A stretch of 64,000 nucleotides of DNA from Carex sylvatica. Taxonomy: Eukaryota > Streptophyta > Magnoliopsida > Poales > Cyperaceae. The stretch lies in assembly GCA_964058845.1 (NCBI GenBank), contig CAXKVR010000157.1, forward strand, positions 62,001 through 126,000, given 5' to 3'. The notes under the pieces were generated by a model, which saw only the letters and a program-made list of their open reading frames with translations, did not search any database and was not told the origin of the DNA. Each line of letters begins with the position of its first letter. Positions within the stretch are counted from its first letter, which is position 1. Below are positions 10,332 to 22,560 of the stretch, one piece after another. The position numbers and the translations under genes are program-made.

Positions 10332-12925
10332 AATAGAAGTTTTCATGATATATACTTTTCTTTCAATAACCGTGGGGAAAGCAAACAATTAATTTCGTTC
10401 AAACAATAATAAGATTGACATGATAAACTTAATATAACAGATTTGAATCCTGTTGGAGATTCATAATACAACTCACTCTGTGGGAGCTACACTTATCGGG
10501 TACCCATAGCACAGTACAAGGAAATTTTGCATATTAGACCCTTTTCTCCTTTTCTATTCTGGCCTCAGATGCTTCTATCTTTGCCTTAAGTAGAAATGCA
10601 GCATGTACCTTTTTTAGTACTATATATATCTAACGGCCCTCTAGCCTTGGAAGTATATACAGAGACTTAATTAAGCTCTTTCTGTAATGTATGACAACTA
10701 TTCAATAAAGCAAATAATCTATTCAGTCAAATTATTAAATCCAAAAATCGTGTTGAATGAATTAAAAAACTTGCAAAAGTTGATTGTGTTGAGAAATTTT
10801 TTATTGGTAGTAATTAATAGAAAATAAAAGAGATAAACAGAAAGAGTACAGTTATATTTTTATTAATAGTAAGATCAGTATTAATTGTATTAATTCTAAA
10901 AATATTAAATTTTGAATCGATATTATATGCATCGATCTTAAAAATGTCACCTCACCTTTTCTTTAATTAACACAATCAATCCACTGTACAAATCCATCTT
11001 TGCCAAAATATGTAGCCAGCTGTCGCTGAATCACAGATTTCTTATTTAAGAAGGCACCGCATAAATCACCACGCAAATATTATCTGCTTCTAAAGCCTTC
11101 TCCACTGACTGGTGAGAAGCACACAACCCAAAAAAAGAACATAATAAACACAACCTTACCAATTCAAGTGATACATGTAATCTGAGTTCGTATCGGTACA
11201 TATAATATCAATCTAAAATTTGATATTTTTAAGATCGGTACGATTCATACCGATTTTACTATCAATAAAAATATACTTGTATTCTTTCTGTTTCTCTCTC
11301 TTCTTTTCTATTAATTACTATCAATAAAAAATTCTCCGTTGTGAGAAGTAAAGATTTATAAGTATATATATAACCGAATTATTAGTATGTATCTTAAGCT
11401 CAGTATATATACTATTATTTATACAGATTAGGCGCTGTAAGAGTATGCTGGTGCAACATATATATTACTAGTGTAGCTATAGCTAGCTGCAATTTCTTTT
11501 TGACTGAAAATTTTATTTGACATTTAATTTAGTTGTTGCTTTTAATTTTTTTTATTATTTAATTTCAAGGACGTAGTAGAAAACAAACAGAGAACAATTG
11601 AATTCTCTATCTCATGCATGAATGCTTAATTAAACTTCCCAATTCCTGGGTCCTGGATACACAGTACAATAAATTTCCTTGTTTGGAGTATCCTTCAAAA
11701 CTAATTGAAAATACTGTAGCAGAATAATATATATGAGAAAGAGATAACAACAGTATTATTACTGCCATAGATGGGCCCGAATGACCTGGATTTCATTCGT
11801 CCACAGATTCTGTAATTTAACAAAATCAACCAATAAATTGTTAGTTTCAGAACCCAGGATTGCTTTTGCATCACGCTAAAACAATGATTCTCTGCGCATA
11901 TCTAGATGACTTCAAAAAAGTTATTTTTTAATCTTAATTGGAAGGAAAACAAAATATAATGTTAATGTATAATGAGAATGTTTTCTGCAAAAAAATATTT
12001 ATGCACTTCAGCAACTTAAAAAATGAACTGCATCATGCTGTTAATGATAATATTAATATTTATATATTATGTACATGCATGTCTAGCTAATTGTAAAAAA
12101 TATTGGTGGCTGTCATCTGTTCCTGTACATATAATCTCAAAAAACGAACAAGTTAAGTAATTAATATGAAGTTATGAACATACTAGATAAAATAATAATA
12201 AAATTCTCCATAAGCTTGCTGTTATTGATTCATCACTATATTTGTTAATTAAACACCCAAATGTATTGATGAACAAGTTGGTTTAACTGTATCACAGCAG
12301 TTTAGAAAAAATGATCGTAGGTTTGAATAATATTGATTATTTTCGACTTTTCATTAACCTTATAATATTTTTTCATATCATGTCTGAAAATGTCCACACG
12401 TACAAAAAACTTTACATAAATTATTTGTCTCTGTGCATTCCGACGACAAGTGAATATTGAGCGGCGATCTTGGACAACATGTTTCAACCTCAACACCAGT
12501 ATATCTCTATATCTCTATATCTCTATCTCCAGATTTGCATGTAATTAAAAGAGTTAAGTGTCCTAAGTTAATTGAAAAGTTCGAGGTACAATAGTATAGT
12601 GGCTTAAAGGTCAGTCACTTGTTTCAAATTTGCAAAACTGACTAAGTTTCACAGTTTTTTTAAAACAGAAATTTCACTTGTTAACAACTGGAAAAGAAAA
12701 AAAAAAGCACTGTATATATGTCGTAACAAGTAACAACTTAAATTTTAAAATTTATCTTGCGGAAGGTTCAGGGATCTAATTTGGGGGAAAAATTGTACTT
12801 TTGATTTTCCTTCATTACATTTAAATAAGACAAACACTCCCCCACAAATTCTGTAGCTGAATCCTCTCACTGGTCCCAAGTCTCACTTCTTGATTACATA
12901 GATACAGACATGCATTCAATTCCTT
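10332..12925. other. AT-rich intergenic DNA upstream of the zinc-finger gene
   Basis: No gene is recognised apart from the inverted-repeat element listed separately. TA-rich tracts are common. Part of this stretch probably holds distal promoter sequence of the C2H2 gene, but no specific element can be assigned. Confidence 0.6.
10786..11345. mobile_element. Inverted-repeat (MITE-like) element
   Basis: The left arm (about 10786-10945: TTTTTTATTGGTAGTAATTA...TATATTTTTATTAATAGTAAG) is repeated in inverted order at about 11195-11345 (CTTGTATTCTTTCTG...TAATTACTATCAATAAAAAA). Arms are about 150 bp, with about 250 bp of unrelated spacer. No coding sequence. The exact ends and target duplication are not resolved. 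Confidence 0.6.
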
Positions 12926-12937
12926 ATTAATAAATAG
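12926..12937 (+). promoter_or_regulatory. Likely TATA box of the C2H2 gene
   Basis: ATTAATAAATAG lies about 50-60 bp before the ATG, which would give a 5' leader of about 20-30 nt. This is placed from sequence and spacing only. Confidence 0.4.
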
Positions 12938-12986
12938 ACCCCTACACTTACTTGACTATCAATCGAGCGACTAGAATTACTTAGCC

Positions 12987-13397
12987 ATGGAGACGGATGT
13001 GGAAGGCGTTAACCTAGACCTGTCTCTTGAGCCGTTATCACTCCCTGAGCCGGAGCTGGAGCCGGAGAAAGTGTTCATATGCATCTACTGCAATAAAAAA
13101 TTTCAGACATCTCAAGCCCTAGGGGGGCATCAGAATGCACATAAACTAGAAAGAAGTATAAAGAGGACCCGAGAAATGGCCGCTGCCACGCGACCTCCCT
13201 CTGGGTCAAGTGAATATGCAATCAACGGGGAGAGTTCTAAAGAAGGCTATGTCAGTGTCATTGGAGAAAGAAATTATGTTGCTGGAAATTTTCAGAGACA
13301 AGAATTAGGTGGAGTGCCACAATTGGAAGTGAGGAATAGAGAGGTGGAAGAAGATAATTATGAGTCTAATGAAATTGACCTGGCGCTCAAGCTGTAA
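12987..13397 (+). CDS. Single C2H2 zinc-finger transcriptional repressor with two EAR motifs
   Basis: This 136-residue intronless protein is a plant-type C2H2 factor. The finger spans about residues 30-55, with C32-X2-C35-X12-H48-X3-H52, and carries the plant QALGGH signature at 43-48 that contacts DNA. An LDLSL EAR motif sits at 10-14, before the finger, and a DLALKL EAR motif closes the protein at 131-136. EAR motifs recruit TOPLESS-type corepressors, so a nuclear repressor role is likely. Size, single finger and C-terminal EAR match the ZFP/SUPERMAN/KNUCKLES-like group. I cannot say which member. The start has a good context (GCCATGG) just after a short leader. It is the only intact host-like gene in the window. 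Confidence 0.9.
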   Translation: METDVEGVNLDLSLEPLSLPEPELEPEKVFICIYCNKKFQTSQALGGHQNAHKLERSIKRTREMAAATRPPSGSSEYAINGESSKEGYVSVIGERNYVAGNFQRQELGGVPQLEVRNREVEEDNYESNEIDLALKL

Positions 13398-16109
13398 GAT
13401 GTTTTTTTTATTTACTTGTTTCTTTAAATGAGGGAATCCACAAAATGTCATTACAAGCTTAATTTGAGATGCTCATCTTCATCACCTAAATAAGGTTGAT
13501 ATTTTTGCAAGACCATAATTTTTTTGTATTTGCTTGTTTGTTGTTATCTTGGTAGATCTCTTCATAAATAATGATTTTGAATTCAAATTAACTTGATGAT
13601 TAATCTACAATACTACAAGGTAAGCACCAAAATATGGCTAACACTTATAACTCCAAGGATTTCGCTTTGGCATATTGGTACTTTGGTACTGAAAATTTTC
13701 ATAGTTGCTCACCAATTCAAAGAAAAGGAAACTTCTATAGTTAATTAGTATTTTTTTCAGAAAAAAAGGTCGATCCTCATAATATATATATTGCTTTCCG
13801 GATACATTGATCTTTCTAGATATATTACATCTGATTTAGTTTCTTGATGATCAAGCAGTTTTCCATAGAACATGTACTCTAAATCATTAATTTCCTATTT
13901 TGTATTTGCAATTTGCAATTTGCAATTTTCTAAACCTAACAATTGACGGGGTGTGTGAATATCGTATTGGATATAATTAGTTGGGAATTGAAACACCACT
14001 AGAGGTGGAGTTGTACTAGATTAGAAGGAGGAGGAGGAGGAGGAGGAGGAGGAGGAGGAGAAGGTAAAGCCAGAGAGATCGGAAGCCATGATTGTAGATT
14101 GACATATTTGGTAAATTCTTCAACATGCATATCTATCATCGATCCTTATTTTTTTATTATCATGGTTGCTTCTAACATTAAAAAAGTACCAAAATGGGAA
14201 TCTCCAAATGTATATACTATTTGAGGTTTCTATATCTTGACCTTAAATAGATCTTGACCATAAATAGGTTGCCAGATCAGACTTTAATAGATTGATGATT
14301 GACAAACTTTTCAATACATTGTGTAAGAATTGATGTATGCAATCAATATACTTTAATTTATGTAATTATTTAATTAAACATTGTAGATCAGTTGTAGGAG
14401 GTATCAATTGCATTATCGGTTGAGCGTAACTTTTTTTTATATAGAAAAATAAAAATCTAGCCTTCAAACTTTCATTTAATATTCATAATTAAAGAACCTA
14501 TTATTTGGGATTCGAACAAACGACCTCCCACACACAAAGGTGTTATTATTTGCCACTAGACCAATATACACAGTGAAGTAAACGAGACACCTTCCATATA
14601 AGCTTTTATATTTTATTATTTTGTTCCGTCTTGTTATATGCATATAGAGTTAAAAGTTAATTTCCAATATAAACATTTTTTTTTCTCTTTCCTTAATTTT
14701 TAATAGATGATTTTTATATCATCATTTTCTCTCCTCATTTGAAAGATGTGCTGACGTGTCTAATTAAGATATAATATAACTCGTATTATAATTAGTTTGT
14801 GTTTTCTATTGAGTTATTGTATGGCTAGTCATGTCTTTTGTCATTTGTTCACAACATCTATGTTTCGAAAATAAATTTATTTGTTTCATAAGTTTTCTTA
14901 ATGCAAAACAATTTTCTTTCTAGAAATGGTCTCATTTAATATTTGTTCTTTTTCAATAGATATTTCTCAATAGTAACTATCATTTCTCTCTTATCAATTA
15001 AGTAGATATTTTGTTCCGCCAACAACTATAATTAAAAATGAAATTTGAATTGAATATCAAGCTTTTGTCAAATAGTCGGTCATTTTTACTTATTTTATGC
15101 ATCTTTTTTATGTTTTTTACATATAGAAGTCTAAATTTATTTAGACACGTACTCGCTGATGCCACTCCAGCGTTCTCTGTCTCATATAATCTACGCTTCC
15201 TCCTCCTTCCCCATTTTTTTTAAACTTTCATAAACCCTCTTATTTCATTGTCAGATACTTGTTTTTCTTGATTAGTCTTGATTTCTTTCCACATTTTAAA
15301 TGTTATTTAAGGAACCTTTTTATTTTGATTGAATAACGTGTCTTCATTTTTTTTTCCCATTTTTATATCATTTAAGGAAATTGAATTTTCTATTTTTTTT
15401 CTAAACATCCCTATTTCATTGTCAGAAACTGAATTTGAAGTTCTTGAACAAATAATAAGACCTCAATAACGTTTTTTTTTAATATGTTGCTTAACGGGGA
15501 AATAAGAGAAACAAAAATTATAAAAATAAATAATATTATTTATTGTTCTCATATTATGACATATTTGTTGTCATAAAATAGCTCTTGTTATTGTTATAAG
15601 GGTTATCATGCTCTCCCTACGATTTATATGCATTTGTGTACCTAAAATAAAGAATAGAATCATATTTATTTAAATGACAAATAAATGACAGATACACATT
15701 GTATAATATAGCTATAACTATGATATCTTTACTTTGCACTAAGTCAATATTATTTATCATTATTTCTCATTAGACGTTATACTAATTTACTTTTTATTTA
15801 TAATTTGAATTTAGAATCAATCTATTTTAATATCATTTATGAATCTTGTTAAATAATTAATCTTTTCATTGAACAAACACATATATGGCACGATACGAGT
15901 AATATTTTAATTGCAAACACTTGTATTGTGAATCGCCTATCCAAGCGTAGTATTTGTTGTTTACTAATTAATACTAATTTATATCATAATATTGTTTACT
16001 AATTTATTATGATTTCTTTTGTATTAAATTTTAATTATAAAGTTGGCAGATAAAGACAAAAATGTTGGGATTTCTGAAGGGGATACTTGGCAATTCCATG
16101 CACTGATAA
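13398..16109. other. Gene-free AT-rich DNA downstream of the zinc-finger gene
   Basis: It begins with the presumed 3' untranslated region. After that I see only AT-rich sequence, a GGA microsatellite and a few short open frames without family resemblance. Confidence 0.6.
14026..14060 (+). repeat. (GGA)n microsatellite
   Basis: About eleven GGA/GAG triplets in a row, a purine-only tract on this strand about 0.6 kb downstream of the zinc-finger stop codon. Confidence 0.95.
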
Positions 16110-16247
16110 TCATATCCTAATCTACATCCATTTTTTGAATTCGTATCCTCTGCATTAACTCAAAAGAGAATCATTTGATCATATCCTAATCTACATTCAT
16201 TTTTTGAATTCGTATCCTCTGCATTAACTCAAAAGAGAATCATTTGA
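16110..16247 (+). repeat. 69-bp direct tandem duplication
   Basis: TCATATCCTAATCTACAT starts at 16110 and again at 16179. The two 69-bp copies differ at about one base (ACATCC versus ACATTC). The duplication copies the left end of the small TIR element described next. Confidence 0.9.
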
Positions 16248-16424
16248 GTCAATGAATCTTGACTGTTCGATCTATTTTAAGATTTGTAAAGACTAAATTC
16301 GCACTAATATTAAAAGATTCTTATATCATAAGTAGAATTCAAATTGGCTCTGTTTAAAATTAAATGATTGAGATTTATTAAATTAAAAGATTCCCTTTTG
16401 AGTTAATGCAGAGGATACGCATTC
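16206..16424. mobile_element. Small TIR element (MITE)
   Basis: The left end GAATTCGTATCCTCTGCATT and the inverted right end (AATGCAGAGGATACGCATTC) form terminal repeats of about 35 bp that continue through AACTCAAAAG. Flanks CATTTTTT and CATTTTTG look like an 8-bp target duplication with one mismatch, which suggests a hAT-type MITE. Its left end is present twice because of the 69-bp duplication. Confidence 0.55.
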
Positions 16425-17192
16425 CATTTTTGTTTGATAGGTTGCTCCTAGTTCAATCTGTGCCATGGTAGCTAGGGCATGAACAAATGCGGACATTATT
16501 TGTTTGACATTTCAGCATATTCCAAATTTCTGTCACATGCAGTACTACTTTTATTGTTCGTCATATCAATAGAACCCGTTATGTGAAGCACAATTAAAAT
16601 TGTACAGATGAATATATGATAGATATAGATCAACTGTCACTTCTGAAATGCGACATGCACCACCCATCTCCATAGATCCACAGGATCACATTGTACTCTT
16701 TGTAATAGTTATCCTCTTGGTTTCCAAATGCGCACGTTGCATTTCTAAGTTATCACACTACAGCAGAATCAGTCTTTTGCGATCTGAAATTTCATCTCGG
16801 TCGCTGATACTGTTTCATCAGAGACCAAAATTTTCGATCGCCGATAATTAAAACAGGTCACTGATACCGATTTATCAGATTTTAAATTTTTTTTTTATTT
16901 ACATTTGCACCATTTAATGATTGATACCACACGTACCAACATACAACATACAACAAAAAATAAATATCGATATACAATCAACATACAACATAAGCATATA
17001 AACAAATATAAATATAAAAATCGAGAAACAATATATCATCTCATCAAACATAAACATCCGAGTAACATAAATAGTCAATCTAAACGCCAAACAGTACCAT
17101 CTAATCAGCACCATAAACACAAAACATCGAGTACCATCTAAACAGAAACATAAACAGTACCATCTGACAAGATATAAATATATAAAAAAGGC

Positions 17193-18968
17193 CTAAGCAG
17201 TACCATCACCGCCAACATCTGACCACTGCCCCTCGTCATCATCGTCGTCATCATCCTCGTCATTCTGAAGAGCGGGCATCGAGGTCGGCTGTGAGCCCGA
17301 ACCTCCCTATGAAGTTGTAGGAAAATATTTTAGATAATTATGATTTAGTGTTTAGGGTTCACAATTAAAACATACTGAAATATTGAATTTCGTACCGAAG
17401 AAGCTCTGAACCGAGCCTCCAACTGATCAAGTACCCGAGTAGATATCATGTTGATATCTGCTTCTGTGAGTTGCAGAGTTGGTGGCATAGAAGAATATGA
17501 TTGTGAAGAATGCGACTAAGCGCTGCTAGACCCACCGGAGCGAAACATGAATCTCGGGCTGCCTAAAATATTAAAAGTAAGACAATTAGTATTATTTGAC
17601 AAAACTAAAAATAAATTTCAAATTTCAAAGAATATTTTTTTTACCTAGAGTACCGAGACCATAGTTATTTCCATGGACATTCTAATCATCAATCGTAGAG
17701 TACCAGAGGTCGCTGTCGTATGTGGGTCATTTGTCTTTATCCACTCCATACTTCTCCACCATAGCTCTTTCATATTTTAGATACAAATTTTGTAAATTAT
17801 GTACAACAGGAACGATGATATTTTATGAAATAATTCAAAAGTATTATTATTTGTGCGTTTTTAGCCTTAACATTAATGTATTCTCCCGTCTTCTTTTTCG
17901 TATGAGTAGACTGGAACAACTCATTGGGCCATCGCGGTTTGCGCCCTTGTTCTAACTCCTAATAAGAATTTGAGAGACAATTTCATTAAATTTTTTTTTT
18001 TATCAAGGTCAGTTCGATTAGATTCAATTGGAATGAAAATATATTAATTTAATACAAAAATAACTTACGGAGCGCTATTTGTGAACAAGAATATTCACAG
18101 ATCCCATCATGGCCCCTGAAACTTCAACATTGGCCCTATTTGAAGCATTTCGCTGATTCCTACTGGCAAAAGCGTCGCTGCACTAATGATCGATGAGCCC
18201 GGACTAGTACGCTGGCTGGATCCAGGAGTCGTAGGGGCGAGGAGCAGCCCCACGCTTCTTCCACTCCAGCATTGAATCTCCGTACTGCTCTCTTGCTGCC
18301 CTTTTACATTTATTAAGCATATCCTGCAACCGTCCATCAACTATCCTTCTAAATGTATTTTATGCCTCAGTCGAATTTACATTCAGTGCAAATTGATAGT
18401 GCTTCTACAATGCATAGTTAAAAATTAATATCGTTGGTTATCTTAAAAAAAAAAAAAAAAAAAAGTAATTATTGGAGGTTTTGTTTCATAAAATTTTACT
18501 TATCAAAAACTCGGTCCGGATAACTCTCTTGGTTAAATCGGGAAAATCTGTGTATCTGGAGTATGGGTCCGAATAATTTTGATGTACTTCATGTGAAATA
18601 ATTCCTGTGTACTTAATGTCATCCTTGTGGGCGGTATGGTGCGAGAGAAGAAGGATTCTCTTGAACGAATACATGAAGCAAACATTCATATACCTTTATA
18701 ATTTTTCAATAAAATCGTTGGTAGGCATTTAGCCACCAACAAGAAAAAAAAAAAATACTATCGGTCATCAGAGAACTCTAAATCATCCCTGTCGGGTCCG
18801 AACCCAAGTTCGGGAACCTGATTCCTTTGTGGCTCTAATCATATCACCTCTGCCTATCATACCTGTTGTTACCTGAGAAGGTAGACCAAAACTAGTGATA
18901 TAATTACCCCTCTTCTTTTGATACTTGGTTTGAGTGTCCGTGAGTACGCCGGGCTGCTTCCAACTCAC
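17193..18968 (-). pseudogene. CACTA Ptta/En-Spm-type transposase pseudogene
   Basis: On the minus strand, broken exons follow the plant Ptta/En-Spm protein in order. First is an exon around 18490-18690 (...YSRYTDFPDLTKRV...). Then about 18080-18400 reads FRRIVDGRLQDMLNKCKRAA, followed by SRNQRNASNRANVEV and ending VNILVHK with a stop. Next is KYERAMVEKYGVDKDK (about 17720-17775) and PPTLQLTEADINMISTRVLD (about 17400-17480) with a GT donor. The last exon ends in an acidic QNDEDDDDDDDEGQWSD tail and a stop at 17193-17195. At least five in-frame stops interrupt it. The 18783-18968 part is a less certain upstream exon. Such proteins bind subterminal repeats of their element. Confidence 0.65.
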
Positions 18969-19437
18969 GCTGGTTTTTAAGTTCTATCGAAGCTAGCTTC
19001 TAATTTCTAGTTTATGATTATTTTTGGGGCCACCAATTAAGTGCCTGGGAGGTAGCTCCTAGTAGTGGTAGCTGCTAGTAGGAAACAAAATAAACAAAAC
19101 TGGTAATTTTATAATATATAAATGTTTGTATGTGGTAACTGGTACCAGTGTTTGATACCATGGTTACATGCAATTAACTCTTTTGGTTTCAATGGAAAAT
19201 CGGCGGGTGTACTTCCCACTTCTATCATAAAAACACTGCTAATGTGTTCGCCTTTGCTTTTGATATCCCTATTCTTTATTTTTCTAATTTTAATGATGCA
19301 AAATTCAATATACAAATATTAAAATAAGATTGTTGCAGTACGTGTACCGAGTCCGTATTAAGAGAATAAGAATATGCTACGTAAGCCGATACGCCAGCTG
19401 GTGTATCTGATATGTATTGCCATATCAGGTGAGTATC

Positions 19438-19624
19438 GGTATCCGATACGTGTCGGAAATGAGGTACAGAGCCTATATTATAGTATCTGAGTAACATAGG
19501 TTGTAGGTCATCCATATATATCCATATCGGAAAAGTATCGGTATCCGATGCGTGTTGAAAATGGGGTACGGAGTCTATATTTGTGTATCTGAGTAACATA
19601 GGTCGCATGTCATTCATATATATC
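19438..19624. repeat. About 102-bp tandem duplication
   Basis: GGTATCCGAT at 19438 recurs at 19540, followed in each copy by GTATCTGAGTAACATAGGT and a CATATATATCC motif. The second copy is cut by the TIR element at 19625. Confidence 0.75.
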
Positions 19625-20272
19625 CAGTGGCGTAGCCAGAATTTTTATCAGGGGTACGCAAAATAAATTATAAAAAAATTGTTATTATTTTTTATTTTTT
19701 AATAAAAATTTAAAATTGTGAATACATCTCTTAAAAATGATTTTTTTTTTTAAACAGTTTGATAAAAAAACAATCAGGTTAAAAATTAATTTTTCTACTA
19801 TACTTTGTTTAAGATAATTTTTGTGATAGTTTAAAAATAAATAAATTTATTGTATGTTAAAATTGTTAAATAGCAAGACATAATAATCTGAAACTCTAAA
19901 ATTAAATGTTAAAGCTCAAATAATTTCTAGATATTCTTGGTTCTCTATGAACCAATTTTTTTTTCTATTTTTATAGATAATGGATCAATACACTAAATTA
20001 ATTAAAAAAAGAGAGTATCAAATTATCTTTCTTCTTCAAAGAGTCTCCGTTTACTTTCTTTTCAAATTAACAAAATTCAGTTTTGTTAAATTCAAAATTG
20101 ATACAAAATAGACCGAATCATCCACAACTAAAAGTAAATCGCGACAGAGATAGGAAATGGACCGAAATAGAAGTAGGCAATGACCTAATTTTATAAAAAT
20201 GTATAGATAATTTCAAAATCCAGGAGTAGGCAACCGGTTGCCTACCCCTGAAACATGCTACCTCCGCCATTG
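19625..20272. mobile_element. TIR transposon remnant (hAT-like)
   Basis: The left end CAGTGGCGTAGCCAGA...CAGGGGTACGC is mirrored on the right by GCCTACCCCTG...CTACCTCCGCCATTG. The interior is AT-rich and non-coding. The flanks TATATATC and TCCATATC agree at six of eight positions, so an 8-bp duplication is possible but decayed. Its right border coincides exactly with the start of the duplicated segment below. Confidence 0.5.
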
Positions 20273-20880
20273 TCCATATCAATTTATTTCTACAAATGCA
20301 TCAAAAATTAAAATATTTGAACATTATTTAGATTGTTATCTAGAGCTTGTATAAATATCTAATGTTGTGGATAGTCTCCAACATTGATTCTTGAAGTTAT
20401 TGTTTATGGTGATCAAAATGTTGCTAAAACATATGTGCGTGTAGATAAAATAACATAAATAACATCAGACATCAGACGATCTTATATTGTTATTTGATCA
20501 GTTTTATGTTGGTTGCTATTAAAGATAGTAAAAACAAAAAGGCATATCAAAGGTATGAAAATTAAATAGACACAATTTAACCATTTCCAAATATAGTGAC
20601 AATGAGTACTGTCAGCTGGAGATATTACTAGCTAGAAGATTAACTAACATATATAGGCATGCATGCAAATTAAAACATATACAAGAAAACAAGCTGAACA
20701 ACAGATGTAGAAACTTACTGGGAGACGACCAACCTGTAGTGTGGTGAGCAGAGCATAGGACCAGAACCAGAAGAAGTGGGTGGAGAGGGGAGAAAGCAGA
20801 GGCTCTTTTCTTGGCCCCCATGCCAGCAATAATGGAAGCACCACAGGTGTCTGTTTTTGGGACCATTTTCAATCCTTCTC
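20273..20880. repeat. Segment duplicated at 56674-57825, carried inside the CACTA element
   Basis: From CCATATCAATTTATTTCTAC to GGCTCTTTTCTTGG this stretch matches 56674-57825 along its whole length, with small indels. The other copy also holds a hAT MITE and is cut by a MULE. The same orientation and order in both copies point to a captured or duplicated piece of host DNA. Confidence 0.85.
20734..20872 (-). pseudogene. Possible first exon with a signal-peptide-like leader
   Basis: On the minus strand an ATG-led frame reads a basic KKR stretch, then the hydrophobic HPLLLVLVLCSAHHTTG, and then meets a possible CTACAG|GTTGGT donor. This looks like the secretory leader exon of a small host protein. 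The same region occurs at 57721-57825, where a MULE cut it. I do not recognise the protein and see no second exon. It could be chance. Confidence 0.3.
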
Positions 20881-21348
20881 TTGATACGTGCTAGCTGTGA
20901 ATATTACACGCCTATCTACTTGTCGGGGAATCCATATCCACTACGTGAGATATATATATATCTGATACGTGTCAAGCATAACTAGTTTTAATTGGATGAT
21001 GTCTATTTAGAGGTAATATAGTTTATAAATTTTTGTTTTCGGGAGGGGTACAAAGGACCGCGCATTGTGAAGTTTAATTTCTAACGATTTATGAGTATTT
21101 GTAGTACGAACATATCTAAAAAAATAGATATAGTTACGTTTGACACGTGTCGGACACGGACACATGAAGACATGTATATCATGGCGTGTCAAGTCAGATA
21201 CTTGTATTTGAACGAAGTCGTGTCATGTCAGGTACTTGTATTTGAACGAATTAAGTTGCATATGGTAATATGCATCGGATTTATATCTTTAATTATTTTC
21301 AAAGTTTAAATAGTTAATTAAATATGAGTGTCGTATGAAAGAAGAGAG

Positions 21349-21728
21349 TTATAATGCCTCATCTTTTTTATACCTCATGATATCTCATATTTTATATTTT
21401 TGTTTTCAAAGTTTAAATTATCGATCCGAACTGTTAAACATAATATTTATACTAAAATATGCATGGAGATGGAATTTTATATTTTTTTTAAAAAATTTAC
21501 TATTTTTTAAGATAGGTACAAAATCACTGTTTTTTAACCGTTCAAAAACAGTGATTTTCTATCCATCTTAAAAAATTATAATTTTTTTTCAAAAATTATG
21601 AAATTTCATCCCTAATCATATTTTAGTATATATGTCATCTTGAATGGTTCGGATCGATAATTTGGACTTTGAAAATGAAGATATAAAATATGAGGTATGA
21701 TGAGTTATGAAAGACATGAGGCATTGGA
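21349..21728. mobile_element. Diverged foldback element 8
   Basis: AATGCCTCAT...CTCATATTTTATAT...TTTTCAAAGT on the left is mirrored on the right by ACTTTGAAAATG...ATATAAAATATGAG...ATGAGGCATT. CGATCCGAACTG and GGTTCGGATCG plus the poly-T/ACTATTTTTTAAG core show it is a distant relative of the 1-5 kb family. The axis is near 21540. Confidence 0.7.
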
Positions 21729-21730
21729 AC

Positions 21731-22252
21731 TAGGGGTGTAAACGAGCTGGGCCTTAGCTCAGCTCGTTTATTTTGGCTCGAGCCTTGACCGAGCGAGCTG
21801 GATCTAGGTCACCCGAGCCAAAAACCCTTGGCTCACTCGTGACAAATCAGCCCGAGCTAGCTCGCGAGCTGACGAGCTGGCTCGCTGGGCTTTATTGGGT
21901 TACTACTATACAAATTCGAAAATATAAAAATAAGAAAATCGTTCAAAAAATTTAAGAAATCGTAATGCAGGCACATCTTCAAGCAACTGAAACCCATATC
22001 ATTTCTTCCCAGACCAAAAATATATTAATTTTGCATAATTGTGCCTTTGAAAATGAGACTAGACTTAAAATTATACGGGGCTAAACCCTAAATCTACAGT
22101 AACTTAACGAGTCAAGCTGACCCCTGGCTCAGCTCGTTTATTTTGGCCCGAGCCTGAACTGAGCTGGTTCGGTAACAGCTCGGTCCACTACCGAGCGAGC
22201 TAGAGGCGAGCCACGAGCGAGCCATGAGCCGCGAGGTTTTTGTGCAGCCCTA
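21731..22252. mobile_element. hAT-type MITE, GC-rich GAGCTCG family
   Basis: It begins TAGGGGTGTAAACGAGC and ends TTTGTGCAGCCCTA, with the perfect 8-bp target duplication ATTGGAAC at 21723-21730 and 22253-22260. Many GAGCT, CGAGC and GCTCG words are arranged as inverted repeats. It is non-coding. It inserted at the edge of foldback element 8. Confidence 0.88.
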
Positions 22253-22260
22253 ATTGGAAC

Positions 22261-22560
22261 CCTCCTCGTAAGAAAATATATTTGCACATCAATTTTTATT
22301 TTTTTTGAAATTATTTTATTATTTTATTAGATAGGTATAAAATTACTATTTTTGAATGATCTAGAATTTTTAAATCAAGTAATTTTTTATCCATCTAAAA
22401 TAATAATAATAAAAATTTAAATAAATATGTAGATTATATGTATAATTGTGGCAATTTGATAAATTTAATGACTATGAAGTAGCAAATAACTAATTTTATG
22501 TTTTGGGATAGCAATTTCTAAATTTTCATGTTTTGAAGTGTCATAAAAATTTTTTTCCCA
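22261..22560. other. AT-rich DNA with a weak inverted repeat
   Basis: TAGATAGGTATAAAATTAC and GTAATTTTTTATCCATCTA form a weak stem around 22330-22400, perhaps a far-decayed foldback. No gene is seen. Confidence 0.4.
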
